A stretch of DNA of 64,000 nucleotides from Magnolia sinica (GCF_029962835.1 NC_080578.1:52073001-52137000); one strand, 5' to 3'. Counted from the first letter of the stretch, positions 1 to 11,573 are shown. Made by a program: numbers and translations. Notes: generated by a model from the sequence alone, not told the origin.

Positions 1-1065
1 TGGTATTCCAGTTTAGCTCCAGGGTCTATACGTACGTGGGAGCAGATGCAAGGCGCCTTTATGTCAAACTTCTTCTCTTCAGAACGTGACGTTAGTATTA
101 TGGAATTGGCTTCTGTATGACAAAGAGAAGGAGAACCAATGGAAAAGTTTATAGACAGATGGAAGACATTAGGAGCCTTGTGTAGGCAGTTGCCGGAAGA
201 AAAGGAACAAGTCAAGATGTGCCTGAACTCTATGGAAACGGGAATCGTGTTTGGACTAACCAACGCCGATATCAAAGCCTTCCATGACCTAGCCACCAAG
301 GCCCATGCCTTGGAATTGGTGACCCGTAAGATGCCTGCATTTCACCATGAAACGGGTAAGAGAGCACCCAACAGGATGGCCGTGAATACCGTCGATCGTG
401 ACAAAAGAAGTAAATATACAAGGGACTCAAGAGATAAGAGGCCGGAACATAAAGAAGAATGGCAATAGCCATGAAATAGATACAACAGAAAAAGGCCTAG
501 GATGCTTAACTCTCATGAAGGGTTCATTTTCAATAAAGAAGATGTCATTCCTATGATGAATCAGCTGTTAAAAGCCGACACAATAGGATTACCAGAACCC
601 AAACATCCTAAAGATGTGACAAGAACTGGGGAAAGGGATTTCTGTCACTATCATTGTCTGGTAGGACATCCAACGGAGAATTGCTATACCCTGAAGTGTA
701 TAATACAACAAATGATAAACAAGGGCGAAATAGTAAACGGTGAAGAAAAAGAAAGGGGTACCATGGCAACGGCGAATATGCTCACAATCCGAGAAACGAC
801 TCAAGATGCAAAAGAGAAAAAGGATCATAAGGCAATAAAGAAGGTAACAATGATCACACTGAGATCAGGAAAGAAGATAATAAGTCCTGTAAAGCAGAAG
901 GTAGGGGCCATAAGAAAAGAAGTCACTGAAAAGCAGAACGATGATGACAGGAATGAAAAGAGGAATGAGATGACGAAGGTGACTTATGATGTAGTAAGTC
1001 ATTTGAAAGGCATACCGTCTCGACTAAGCATCTACGATGTGCTTAAATTGTCAGAAGAATTTTAA
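1..1065 (+). pseudogene. gag: Tat-type gag, 5'-truncated by window, with in-frame stops
   Basis: Frame 1 reads from base 1 as a capsid-like retrotransposon Gag: a tryptophan-rich start (WEQMQGAFMSNFF), then MEKFIDRWKTLG at 139, then KEQVKMCL. Stops interrupt the frame at 118 (TGA), 466 (TAG) and 1063 (TAA). A Tat-style cysteine/histidine box, FCHYHCLVGHPTENCYTLK, lies near 640-700 and matches the position of the nucleic-acid-binding motif in Tat Gags. A lysine-rich tail follows. Gag would package element RNA in cytoplasmic particles. The regular frame after each stop shows an old coding sequence damaged by point mutation, not random ORFs. Confidence 0.8.
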
Positions 1066-1618
1066 TAGAGCTTCGTCCAAGCATTGCCTAACCATGATGT
1101 CAGAGAGACTTTACTATCAGAGATGGAACGTGTAGAAGACGATAAGCAAGAAAATTGTACAAACATTTCCGATGACGATTTGATATGTGAGGTGGAGCAT
1201 AACAGACCGTTAATGATAGAAGTCATATCTGTGGGAAGAAAGTTAAACGGATTATGATAGATAATGGGTCTGCAGTGAATCTTCTGCCACTCTCAATGTT
1301 GAGTAAGCTAGGCTATCGCCGTTCGGATCTGTGCCCCAGCGGAATGATGATATAGGGTTTCAACTAAGATGGACAACACACACTTGGCAAGATTATAGTG
1401 ATGTTGGAAATAGAAGAATTGACTACTGATGTCGTATGCCATGTTATAAACACTATGACGACAAATAATCTCCTCCTGGGAAGGCCATGGATACATCAGT
1501 ACAACATTGTACCCTCTACTCTGCATCAGTGCTTCAAATACTGAAAAGGCGGAATACAATATAAAGTAATGGCTGACGCGAAGCAATATACAAAGGTCGA
1601 ATCCTTCTTTGCAAATGC
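1066..1618 (+). pseudogene. pol: Tat aspartic protease, split by copia insertion
   Basis: In frame 3, MIDNGSAVNLLPLSML (about 1254-1301) is the retropepsin active-site loop with the usual D-S-G-S altered to D-N-G-S; codon AAT at 1263-1265 replaces an expected AGT. The later LLLGRPWIHQYNIVPSTLHQ (about 1471-1530) is the conserved C-terminal protease/flap region of gypsy elements. The frame is broken by several stops. The reading stops at FFA at about 1613 and resumes as DASYYKGFAKGE at 10821, so the copia element landed exactly in this domain. The protease would have cut Gag-Pol; it must be inactive here. Confidence 0.8.
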
Positions 1619-3827
1619 TAAAAGTGCCTTGATTTGTCAATTAGCGTGAGTGTTGAGTTAGTCAGACTGTAGAGTTGTATAGGAAGATCAATTCAAAGTA
1701 TCTGCCTTAACCGGATATGTGTAAGCTCGCCACAGGTAAATCTAAGCCTCACATCTGATTTCCCAAAATACTAGGCAAATAAAACCCTTAAAACAAGTTA
1801 GAACTTTATAGGGTTTATAAGAGAGAAAATTTTTTCAAAAATAGAAAATCTCTAAGTTTTTCTTGCTCTATCGATTGTATCGATACACATCTCGATATGC
1901 TCAACCTGCGTTGTCGATGTCCTCAATAAACAAATCGATTCTATCGAAATGAGGACAAAATTGTCCAGTAACCACATGCTTATTTGGACAAATTATCGAT
2001 GTATCGATATACATATCGATATCATCGATATTTGAATCTCGAGCCCATCGAAGGTGGCTCGATAATATCGACGGGCAGATATCCGGCACCCCTGTTTTTA
2101 CTTAAAAAAATCACATGTGCATTGATATATCAAAGCCGTTCTCAACACCATCGAAGTTCAAATCTCGATGATATCGGAGGGTTCTCGATATTATCGATCA
2201 TAGGCACCTAGTCTTCTAGTAAAATATTTCAGGATGTTTATCTATGATCGGGGTTCCCTCGATAGAATCGATATTCAAATATCAATGATATCAGTACAGT
2301 TTCGATGCAATTGAATAGGGACAAAATGTCCAACAAACTTAAACGAAAATCCTCTGGATTTATCGATGCATCGACAATCTATCGATATCATCGACATTCA
2401 AATTCCGATGAAATCCGATGACATCGATACGAGTCTTGATTCTCTCGACCAACTGGCAATTGGTTTCAAAAGTGTATGACATTTGAGTTTGTGTCATCGA
2501 GCGGCCAGTTGATGCTATCGAGAGTATACGCTCGATGATATCGACCCTGCTCGATGATATCGAACTCTGTCATAAATGTGACCATTTTATATCCGTTGGA
2601 ACCCTTTTCCTATATAAAGAGAGCTTGTCTATTGTTACTGGTAGAGAAAGAAGAGAGTGCTTTTGAGTATTTTACCTTAGATCATATTCCCGAAGCCCTT
2701 TCTCTCAAGGGAGTTCATCCTCCAATCCACCTTTATCATTGATATTCAATAGAGTGGATTGGGGAATGAACTTTCGCATTCAAGGATCCTTCAACTACTA
2801 CCTTAATGACAAATCATTAAGCTGGGATGCCTTGAATGCATAGATGATTGGAATCACTTTATCTTCCTAATAGGAAAACATTTAGAGAGTAGGATTCCAT
2901 CATAACCTTGACCCAACCCGTCGCCATATATTGGTACATCATTTGAGTTACAGATCAAGGAAGGAGAAGACTCTTCATCAACAAAGGAAGAGATCTTCAT
3001 CAACGAGCTGAATGAGACTCATCCACTTATTTGTAAGTAACTAGAGTCCAAAAGACCCTTTGATCATTCCTCTGTAAGATTGGGTCTAAGGTGTTTCTCA
3101 CCCTTGCAAGTCCTCTAGGAGGCCTCCGGTGGGAGTGTACATGGTGGGTGCATTGTGTGGACCCTTGCTCTATGGAGAGCATAAACATCTGGTTGAAGGT
3201 TAACCTATTTAAACCTTAGGTTAGAGGTGAACCGAGGGAAACCTCAGGGTCTTGTGGAAGATCCTTGGCTAGTGAGCCTAAAAGTGGGTGCGTCGTGTTG
3301 ACCCTTGCTCGTGAGAGCATAAACAATCAGCCTCAGTGTAGGTTGTAAAGGTTGAAGGTGAACCTGATTTAAAACCTTAGGTTTGAGGTGAACCGCTATG
3401 AAACCTCCTTAGTGAAATCCGGTACACTCAAGGGTTGAGTGCGGTTACTGGGAGTGGAGTAGACAAGTAGTTGAACCACTATAAAAATGACTCTGTTTGA
3501 GATTGCTATTCTTTGGTTTGTGTGTTTTGCTTTAATATTTTCATATCTGAATATCTGAGATCACACCTCACACACATACACAGTTATATCCATCATAAAC
3601 TAGTTTGCCTATTGGTCATTTATTAAATAGTTTGTGATTGGATCCGCTACCGGGCTTGGAAGCTAGTAGATTTACTTTTGAGTAATCTTAATATGAGCTT
3701 GTTGTTAGGATTAGTGCAATAAGATTTTAAATAAACCATAAAAACTTTAAAAGTCCTATTCACCCCCCCTTCTAGGACATATTGACATATTCCTACTTCA
3801 ATTAAAGTGGTCTTCACCGCTATTTCA
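1619..3827 (+). repeat. 5' LTR of Sirevirus-like copy 1 (family A)
   Basis: The LTR starts at TAAAAGTGCC (TG mutated to TA; the 3' copy has TGAAAGTGCC) and ends ...CTATTTCA, two bases before the primer site. U3 (about 1863-2566) is packed with inverted-repeat boxes of the type ATCGATNNNATCGAT. A TATA box lies at 2611. The U5 end carries the run CCTATTCACCCCCC, typical of Sirevirus LTR ends. It lacks 111 bases present in the 3' LTR (junction at 2410/2411). Confidence 0.9.
2611..2620 (+). promoter_or_regulatory. TATA box of family A LTR
   Basis: TATATAAAGA lies about 45 bases after the last palindromic box (ctcgatgatatcgaa, near 2551-2565). The 3' LTR has catatataaaaag at 9604-9614 in the same place. 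Transcription would start about 30 bases downstream, which sets the U3/R border near 2645. Confidence 0.7.
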
Positions 3828-3829
3828 AT

Positions 3830-3841
3830 TGGTATCAGAGC
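3830..3841 (+). promoter_or_regulatory. Primer-binding site (initiator methionine tRNA type)
   Basis: TGGTATCAGAGC, two bases after the 5' LTR, is the standard Ty1/copia plant primer site complementary to the 3' end of initiator Met-tRNA. The same 12 bases occur on the minus strand at 63070-63081 in copy 2. Confidence 0.9.
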
Positions 3842-3898
3842 AGGTCTCTCTTTAAGGGCTTCACCGCCTAGAAAGTAATCTTGACTAAAGTTGGGAAT

Positions 3899-5813
3899 AT
3901 GGCCAAAGGAGAGGGCTCATCGGTCACTAGACCTCCAGTGTTTAATGGATCAAATTATGCATATTAGAAGGCTAGGATGCATTACTTTCTAAGATCTTTG
4001 AATCATGATGTTTGGGATATAGTTGAAAGTGGATATGTGCTACCATATTAAAAATTTGTACTTGACAGTGGCACAACCATCACAAAACCCAAACCGAAAG
4101 AAAAGTGGATGACGTTCGATAAAGAAAAACAAACTGCTGAAGCTAAAGCTATGAACGCCATCTACTGTGCCATGTCCCAAGATATATTCAATCAAATAAA
4201 TATGTGTGGGACATCCAAAGAAGCATGTGATCTATTGGAAATAACCCATGAAGGCAAAAGCACTGTAAAGAGATCTAAACTGCAACCCTTAACTTCATAG
4301 TTCGAAAGTCTCAGAATGGAAGAGCATGAGACCTTTATGGAATTTTTCACTAAGCTGAATATCATTTACAACTCCATGGGTGGTTTGGGAGAAAAAGTTC
4401 TGATTCCTAAAATCTGTAGGATAATATTGAGATCACTGCCGGAACGGTTTAATCTCAAAGTAACAACCATTGAAGAGTATAGGAATATTGATGAAATGAC
4501 AGTAGAAGAACTGGTAGGTTCCCTACAAACTTTTGAACTACTTCAAATAAACCCAAAAATCCAAAAATACTGTCCTAACAACTTCAAAGAAAATGACAAA
4601 AGAGGACAGTGGAAGTGAAAAAGAAGATGAAGATGAGGAAGTGGCTCTGCTGGCACAAAGATTCAGGAAATTCTTTCAGAAGAATTGTGGCCGTTCATCT
4701 AGAGGAAAGTGGGTAGACAATAAACCTTCTATAGGAAAATTTGCTAAAAAGACCAAAGAACCACAATGTTATACTTGTCAGAAATATGGACATCTGTTTA
4801 CCGAATGCCCAAACAAAAAAACTAAGGGCAAAGCAATGGCTGCCACATGGGATGATATAGAAGAGTCAAACTCAGAATCTAGTGACTCGGAGAGCGATGG
4901 AGACCAGAAATCCTTGAAAATTCTTATGGCCACTACTCCAATCATCCCCAGTGAATCTGAGAACGAGAGAGAACAGCAAGCCACTGAATCATCTCCGTCA
5001 GATAGTAAGGAAACTGAAAAGGAAGAAGAAGAAGAACAACAAAACAAGCTACAAGATGCTTACAATCAACTTTATATTCATAGCATCAACATTCTTAAAA
5101 GACTTGGAATGTCTGAAAATAACAAGGAACTGCTGCTAAAAGATCTGAACAAAACATTGGAAATCAATTCACATTATTCACATAATGACAAGTTGGAAAG
5201 AATCAACCTATCCCTAAAGATTGACTCATCAAAGCTTACCAAACAAATTGAATTATTAGAAGATGAAAATAGGCATCTCCAGAATGAGAATCACACACTT
5301 TGGTCTGACTTAGAGAAATCCAAAAAAATTGTTGAAATAAACTATAAATTTTCCCAGAGTGGTGAAAAGCTCAAAAAATTGTTAGGGATGGGAAGACAAG
5401 GAAGAGACAAGAGTGGCCTAGGGTATGATAAAACTAAAATAAGAACTGGAAACGCGGCATTAATAACTAAAAAATCAGCTGCTTCAGGTAGTAATATGAA
5501 AACTACTCTAGTTTGTCATTTATGTGGTGATTTGGGTCATTATAAGTTTGCATGCTTGACACCTAGAAGGACTTCACATAACTCTGGTCAAAATCATCGT
5601 GGAAAATTCAAACCGATCAGAGAAATACAGAATGTCAAAAATCCACCTAGGAGAAACACTCATCCATCACCACCTAAAATGAAAGACAGGATGAAGGGAT
5701 CATTGGATCAAGTGGGTGAGATAACCTTGAAAACTAAATCTACCACAGTAAAGAATTCTGTCTCAAAATGGATAGTAAAAGAAAAACTGAATTGTCTAAA
5801 CTCTATACCTTGA
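3899..5813 (+). pseudogene. gag: Sirevirus-like gag of copy 1, with stops and a frameshift
   Basis: ATG at 3899 opens MAKGEGSSVTRPPVFNGSNY, the usual start of copia-type plant Gags. Stops fall near 3966 (TAG for Trp), 4048 and 4298. The frame then shifts between about 4560 and 4618, and the rest runs from 4593 in another frame to 5813. Order: a copia Gag core (to about 4550), a zinc knuckle CYTCQKYGHLFTEC (about 4768-4809), a long acidic segment rich in Ser/Glu/Asp, a coiled coil with leucine/lysine heptads (about 5090-5340), and a second knuckle CHLCGDLGHYKFAC (about 5515-5556). Long coiled-coil Gags are a Sirevirus trait. It ends just before where copy 2 has its protease, so copy 1 has lost the protease as well. 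Confidence 0.85.
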
Positions 5814-6489
5814 TATATCAAGCATGAAAAGACAAGTCCAGGTCATGCATTTAGATCTAAATACTGGCTGAAATGATGCAATTTTTGTTGAGCTTTTAAA
5901 GATATATCTGAGGTTTCTCACCTCAATCCTTTTGTATATAAACATTTCAAATGTTTATAATTTTGTCTTGTACAACATTTGTATAAAATTTTGTGTTATA
6001 CTGTTGATTCATAGATACACTAAAGGTATAAATAAAGGGATGTCTGAATGCTAAGTATTGAAAATACTCAACTTCGATATGACTGTTACGTGCATTTTCG
6101 ATAAAATTGATAAACAATCAATATCATCGATATCTCTTCAGAATGTGAAAAGGCACACGAGTGAGGATGATATCGAAGATAGTCTCAATAACAATGGGGA
6201 AGTTACCTCAATATCATTGAAATAAGGATCGATGATATCGACAGATGCCACCCAATATAAGTCGTGGAGTGCAGAAAAGGGGATTTTTATCTCAAGGCTT
6301 TCTTTTCTTCTTCCTTGCTTGATTCTCTCGATTGGACCACTTGGATCCTCGACGGACTACCCCAACCGTCGAAAAAATCCGGTAATACCCTTCTAATCAT
6401 CAAGATTCCATCTTATTTTTTTTGGGTATTTCCTTTTTAGTTGGGTTGTGTTCCTTTTTCCCAAATACCTTTAAATCCTTTTTGTCCAC
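5814..6489 (+). other. Noncoding interval between gag and ORF2 with LTR-like palindromes
   Basis: No coding sequence is seen here. The stretch from about 5820 (gaaaagacaagtccagg) matches copy 2 (rc of 60500-60650), so it is a shared family sequence starting just past the missing pol. From about 6085 to 6245 it holds boxes like those of the LTR (tcaatatcatcgatatc, ctcaatatcattgaaat, ggatcgatgatatcgac). A TATA-like aatataag follows at 6254. ORF2 starts at 6490. It looks like an internal promoter. Confidence 0.6.
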
Positions 6490-7802
6490 ATGGGAAAAGG
6501 CAAGGGAAAAGTGTCGGGTCCAGGTGAATCTTTGAGATCCACTCGACAAAAGGTGCTTGCTCCAAAAGAAAGAGCAAGGGCCCCAAAACGTGGGACCCCC
6601 ACTAGGCAACACACAAGACAGCATGGGCCCTAGTCTCAGGTGCAGGCGCCCCCATCGGTACAGGTTAATCCAGTTTTGGCAAAGTTCACTGGGAGAAAGG
6701 TTATTCCCAAGAGAAGAGTCGACAAAAGTCGTCTGATTCCATATAATCAGGAATCTCTGTTCACTGCCATAGACTGGTTACTAGTTCTCGACTTTAGGGG
6801 ACCATATCAACTTGAATGGACTTAGAATTTTTTTACCGCCTGTCACTCACCCGTGTCTAATCCTCCTTCTATTATGGTGTCTATTGATGGTGATGATATA
6901 CTGATCACTCCTGCTACAATTGCAAACATCCTAGGGCTAGAAATGTCACGCGATGGTCTCCCCGAAATGGACCTCGAACATCCTAAAATTTGGTCCAAGG
7001 TCATTAAATATCTCTGTCATGATAGGGACATTCCTTGGTATCAAGGGAATGCATTAAAATCTAGGTACATGGAACCAAGGTTTCGAGTTTTGCATGGTAT
7101 CTTCACCATAAATATATATCCCAGAAGTACCAACTGGTCCGATCTCACAGGTTTTATGACCATGCTAGTGTACTCAATCGCCAAAGGGACAAAGATCTGT
7201 CTTCTGACTTTGCTTGTCTATTAGTTGGTAAACGCCATTCATACATCCAGGGACCTTCATCTGCCATATCCCTGGATCATAAACATGATATGCAACGCCA
7301 TTGGCTTCCCAACAACCACTGATCCGGTACTCCCTCTCCAAGTCTTCAACAAAATCAACATTCAGAGAATGGACTTGAAGTTTCACAAGTACCCTGAGGA
7401 CCCAGAAGAAGGTATTCAAGAAGAGGGGGTGGAGGTGAAGGGGACGCTCCCATGGAAGGGACTGAAATGGCTGGAGATGGACCTCCTGGACCCGATCTAG
7501 CACCGTCAATGTCAACTCTTGGGTATGCCAAACGGTTCAAGTTGGACAAGATTGGACCAATTCAGAAGGATGTCCACTCAGTGCACGACAGGCTTACTGT
7601 CTTGGAACGCCTGGTCCAAGGAGTACAGCAAACTGTCCAACAATTGGTTGATCTGATGACCTGCCATCGGGATGACACAACGCCATCCTACTCTACCCCA
7701 TGGTACGGTCTTTTGAATGCTGTCACACACTCCCCACTCCTATTTCATCGTATGAACATTAGTATCTTTTTGGATGTTCTATGCTCTCTTGGGTGTATGT
7801 GA
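6490..7802 (+). pseudogene. ORF2 of Sirevirus-like element: putative plant transposon protein domain
   Basis: The first ATG at 6490 starts a basic, Gly/Lys/Arg-rich tail (MGKGKGKVSGPG). A globular domain follows with, in order, SRLIPYNQESLFTAIDWL, a SIDGDDILITPATIANILGL strand/helix block, IKYLCHDRDIPWYQG, YMEPRFRVLHGIFTINIYPR and YPWIINMICNAIG. The order resembles the 'putative plant transposon protein domain' family common in plant repeats. That match rests on pattern memory. Stops lie near 6631, 6823 and 7222. A frameshift near 7440 leads to a helical tail (VHDRLTVLERLVQGVQQTVQ) ending at 7802. There is no signal peptide or membrane segment, so it is not an obvious env. Copy 2 carries a diverged homologue. 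Function unknown. Confidence 0.6.
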
Positions 7803-8487
7803 TAGCTCTCTAACTTGCATAGTCTGACATTTTTCTTTTTCTCTGTGATTGCATATGCCCATGGATGGGCTACGTAGTTTTGTTTGAATGGCTGTTAATC
7901 TACTGCAAACCTTGGGCAGTGTATGTTGTTTTCTAGATATTGGATTAAACGTGGCCAAATATAATATATGTGGTCCCCTAGTTTATCTAGTCCTTGATGG
8001 AATGCATGTGATTTAATGATTATTCTATCTGCTTTTATAACTGCTTTATTTAATCTGATATGCACCCACACCTTCTAAAAATGATGTCTGCATAATAAAC
8101 TATTTGACTATTATACATCTATCTGATATATGCATATTTCATAAATATTGGTTCTCCCACATGTCTTTAACCTTCAGTCAATCTCTGCTATAATGCTATC
8201 TTTATCAATGAATGACAAAAAGGGGAAGAATAATTTATTGGGGGAGAATAGTTCAAACAAACACCCCGAACGAAAAATTGTATATCTACTTGAATGGTGT
8301 TGCAGGTGTTAGGGGGAGCAACTGCATCAAGAAAAGGGGAGTCTGTAATAAGGGGGAGCAGATACTAGTTGTGTACATGGGTTCTTTAGAAATTGTAAAA
8401 TTGTGTTAAATGCATGTACACACAATTTAGGATGTGTTTGTCTTGATATTGTTCTAGGGTGTTTTGGTATTTTGTCACGTAATTGAC
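7803..8487 (+). other. 3' noncoding region with clustered polypurine tracts
   Basis: No ORF is supported. The last 280 bases contain several purine tracts resembling the true polypurine tract: aaaaaggggaag (8217), ttgggggagaa (8238), ttagggggagc (8309), aaaaggggag (8332) and aagggggagc (8350). Repeated polypurine tracts upstream of the 3' LTR are a described feature of Sireviruses and support this lineage call. Confidence 0.65.
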
Positions 8488-8499
8488 AGAGGGGGAGAT
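8488..8499 (+). promoter_or_regulatory. Polypurine tract
   Basis: agagggggagat ends directly at the TG that opens the 3' LTR, the position of the plus-strand primer for reverse transcription. Confidence 0.85.
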
Positions 8500-10820
8500 T
8501 GAAAGTGCCTTGATTTGTCAATTAGCATGAGTGTTGAGTCAGTCAGACTGTAGAGCCGCATAAGAAGATCAATTCAAAGCGTTTGCCTCAACCATATGTG
8601 TGTAAGCTTGCCACAGGTAAATCTAAGCCTCACATCCCATATCCCAAAACACTAGGTAAATAAAACCCTTAAAATAAGTTAGAACTTTATAGGGTTTATA
8701 AGTGAGAAAATGTTTTCAAAAATAGAAAATCTCGAAGTTTTTCATGCTCTGTCGATTGTATCGATACACATCTCGATATAGTCGACCTGTGTTGTCGATG
8801 TCCTTGATGAACAAATCGATTCTATTGGAATGAGGATAGAATTGTCTAGCAACCACATACTTATCTGGACAGAATTATCGATGTATTGATATACATATCG
8901 ATATCATCGATATTTGAATCTCAAGCCCATCGAAGGTGGCTCGATAATATTGACAGGCAGATATCTGACGCCCCTATTTTTACTTAAGAAAATCACATGT
9001 GCATCAGCATATTGAAGCCATTCTCAATACCATCGAAGTTTAAATCTCGATGATATCGGAGGGTTCTCGATATTATCGGTCATGGGTGCCTAGTCTTCCA
9101 GTAAAATATTTCAGGATGTTTATCTATGATCGGGGGTCCCTCGATAGAATTGATATTCAAATATCGATGATATCGGTACAGTTTCGATGGCATTGAACAG
9201 GGACAGAATCTGTCTAGCAAGCTTAAACGAAAATTCTCTGGATTTATCGATGCATCGACACTCTATCGATATCATCGATATTCAAATTTTGATGATCTCG
9301 AAGGTTCCTCGATCATTCTTGTAAACCTGAAATATTTTAAAGCAAGTATCTCTCATTTTTCAAATATCGAGGAATCGAACCTTGCATTGATGGAATCAGA
9401 GTTTGAAATCCGATGACATCGATACAAGTCTCGATTCCCTTGACCAGCTGACAATTGGTTTCAAAAGCGTATGACATTTGAGGTTATGTCATCGAGCAAC
9501 CAGTCGATGCTATCGAGAGTATACGCTCGATGATATCGACCCTTGTCAATGATATTGAACTTTGTCATAAATGTGACCGTTTTATATCCGTTAGGACTTT
9601 TTGCATATATAAAAAGAGCTTGTCTAATGTTGCTGGTAGAGAAAGAAGAGAGTGGTTTTGAGTGTTTTACCTTTAATCATATTCCCAAAACCCTTTCTCT
9701 GAAGGGAGTTATTCCTTCAATCCACCCTCATCATTGATATTCAATAGAGTGAATTGGGGAATGAACTTCCGCATTTAAGGATCCTCCAGCTACTACCTTA
9801 ATGATAAATCATTAAGCTGGGATGCCTTGAATGCATAGATGATTGGAATCGCTCTATCTTTCTAATAGGAAAATATTTAGAGAGTAGGATTCCATCATAA
9901 CCTTGACCCAACCCGTCGCCATATATTGGTACATCATTTGAGTTGCGAATCAAGGAAGCAAAAGACTTTTCATCAACAAAGGAGGAGATCTTCATCAACG
10001 AATTGAATGAGACTCATCCACTTATCTGTAAGTAACTAGAGTCCAGAGGACCCTTTGATCATTCCTCTGTAGGATTGGGTTTAAGGTGTTTCTCACCCTT
10101 GGAAGTCCTCTAGGAGGCCTCTGGCGGGAGTGTACGTGGTGAGTACATTGTGTGGACCCTTGCTCTGTGGAGTACATAAACATCTGGTTGAAGGTTAACC
10201 TGTTTAAAACCTTAGGTTAGAGGTGAACTGAGGGAAACCTCAGGGTCTTGTGGAAGATCCTTGGCCAGTCTGCCTAAAGTGGGTGCGTCGTGTTGACCCT
10301 TGCTCGTGAGAGCATAAACAGTCAGCCTTAGTGTAGGTTGTAAAGGTTGAAGGTGAACCTGATTTAAAACCTTAGGTTTGAGGTGAACCATTGTGAAACC
10401 TCCTTAGTGAAATCCGGTACACTCAAGGGTTGAGTGCGGTTACTGGGAGTGGAGTAGACAAGTAGTCGAACCACTGTAAAAATAACTGTGTTTGAGATTG
10501 TTATTCTTTGGTTTGTGTCATTTTCTTTATTATTTTTATATCCGAATATCTGAGATCATACCTCACACACATACACAGTCATATCCATCATAAACTAGTT
10601 TGCCTATTGGTCACTCATTAAATAGTTTGTGATTAGATCCTCTACCGGGTTTGGAAGCTAGTAGAGTTACTTTTGAGTAATCCTAATATGAGCTTATTGT
10701 TAGGATTAGTGCAATAGGATTTTAAATAAACCATAAAAACTTTAAAAGTCCTATTCACCCCCCTGTAGGACATATTGACATATTCCTGCTTCAACTAAAG
10801 CGGTCTTCACCCCTATTTCA
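8500..10820 (+). repeat. 3' LTR of Sirevirus-like copy 1 (family A)
   Basis: TGAAAGTGCC...CTATTTCA, aligned throughout with 1619-3827. It retains bases 9295-9405 that the 5' LTR has lost. The U3 palindrome field spans about 8748-9545, with repeat starts near 8748, 8875, 9006, 9137, 9244 and 9367, a spacing of roughly 107-131 bases. TATA is at 9604-9614. The flanking target duplicate gatgc follows at 10821. Confidence 0.9.
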
Positions 10821-11573
10821 GATGCCAGTTACTATAAAGGGTTCGCTAAAGGAGAAAGAATGAATGATGAAAGTAAAGCCCTAAACGACATTTAAATAAA
10901 TGTGATAAAAGAAGAAACAGAGAAAGCAAGATTATCCAAAACTACTGAAGCAAAGAAGAGATTCTATTTTGTGCTGAAACATCTAAGACAACCGGGGCAA
11001 CTGTTACTGACCCTGTTGTCACCTGAGCAGTTGAAAATTTTGCAATCTAATTACACAATGCCATTGCCGTATGTTGAAAGGAATAAGCCATTCTCAACTG
11101 CTCCAGGAAGATTTCAGGTCAAGGCTAGCGCAAAGCATCAAGAACCAATAGAATTTTACGCTGCGGTAGAAGCAACGACCAGAGAAGAGACCGAGAATAA
11201 TGTGTATCACGGTAGGCTAATACCGCAAGGTCTCCAAAAGTATAGTCCGACAAGCAGAAAAATTATGAAAAACTTAGGCTTTGATTATGAAGAGCCCACC
11301 AGCTTGAATCATGGGAGAGGAATTCAAATTCCTATTGGGGTTAGTCAGGAAAAGCGAAGGAAATTTCAGGGACTAGGGACAGAATCATCGATAAACACAA
11401 TTACAGTTGTACAGTCATCAAAAGAAGATCCCAGGATAATTGAACACCCTGAAATAACACTAAAGCAGATAGAAGACGGGGGCCAGCCAACGTTAGATAG
11501 TTTGCAAGAGATAAATCTGGGTATAGAAAAAGAGCTAAGAAACACATTCATCAGTGCTGGTCTTTCTGAATAG
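10821..11573 (+). pseudogene. pol: Tat protease remainder and protease-RT linker
   Basis: After the duplicated gatgc the frame reads DASYYKGFAKGE, continuing the protease end cut at 1618. The main open stretch is 10902-11573 (TEAKKRFYFVLKHLRQPGQL, later FDYEEPTSLNHGRGIQIPIG), the low-conservation linker typical of Tat polyproteins before RT. It shares the frame of the RT start at 11640, with one stop (TAG, 11571) between. Confidence 0.7.

Larger units (their letters stand above)
1619..10820 (+). mobile_element. Non-autonomous Sirevirus-like Ty1/copia element, copy 1
   Basis: The element is complete, with two long LTRs, an initiator-tRNA primer site, gag, a second ORF, a polypurine cluster and flanking duplication aatgc (1614-1618) / gatgc (10821-10825); one base has mutated. 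The original target reads as the Tat protease frame, which confirms the duplication. Integrase, RT and RNase H are entirely absent: gag runs almost directly into a noncoding region and ORF2. Copy 2 (52274-64000, minus) has the same organisation, so the lack of pol is a family trait. Mobility would need enzymes from another element. By eye about nine in ten bases agree between the two LTRs, so the insertion is not recent. Confidence 0.85.

Noticed and set aside
1863..2566. CRISPR-like reading of the regularly spaced short repeats
   Set aside because: Boxes vary in sequence and spacing, lie inside a plant LTR next to a TATA box, and there are no cas genes; the sequence is eukaryotic.
7174..7549. 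Minus-strand frames over ORF2
   Set aside because: Shadows of the plus-strand ORF2. They show none of its conserved blocks and no family signature.
6490..7802. ORF2 as an env-like gene
   Set aside because: Its place downstream of gag suggests env, but no signal peptide, hydrophobic span or glycosylation-rich ectodomain is visible.
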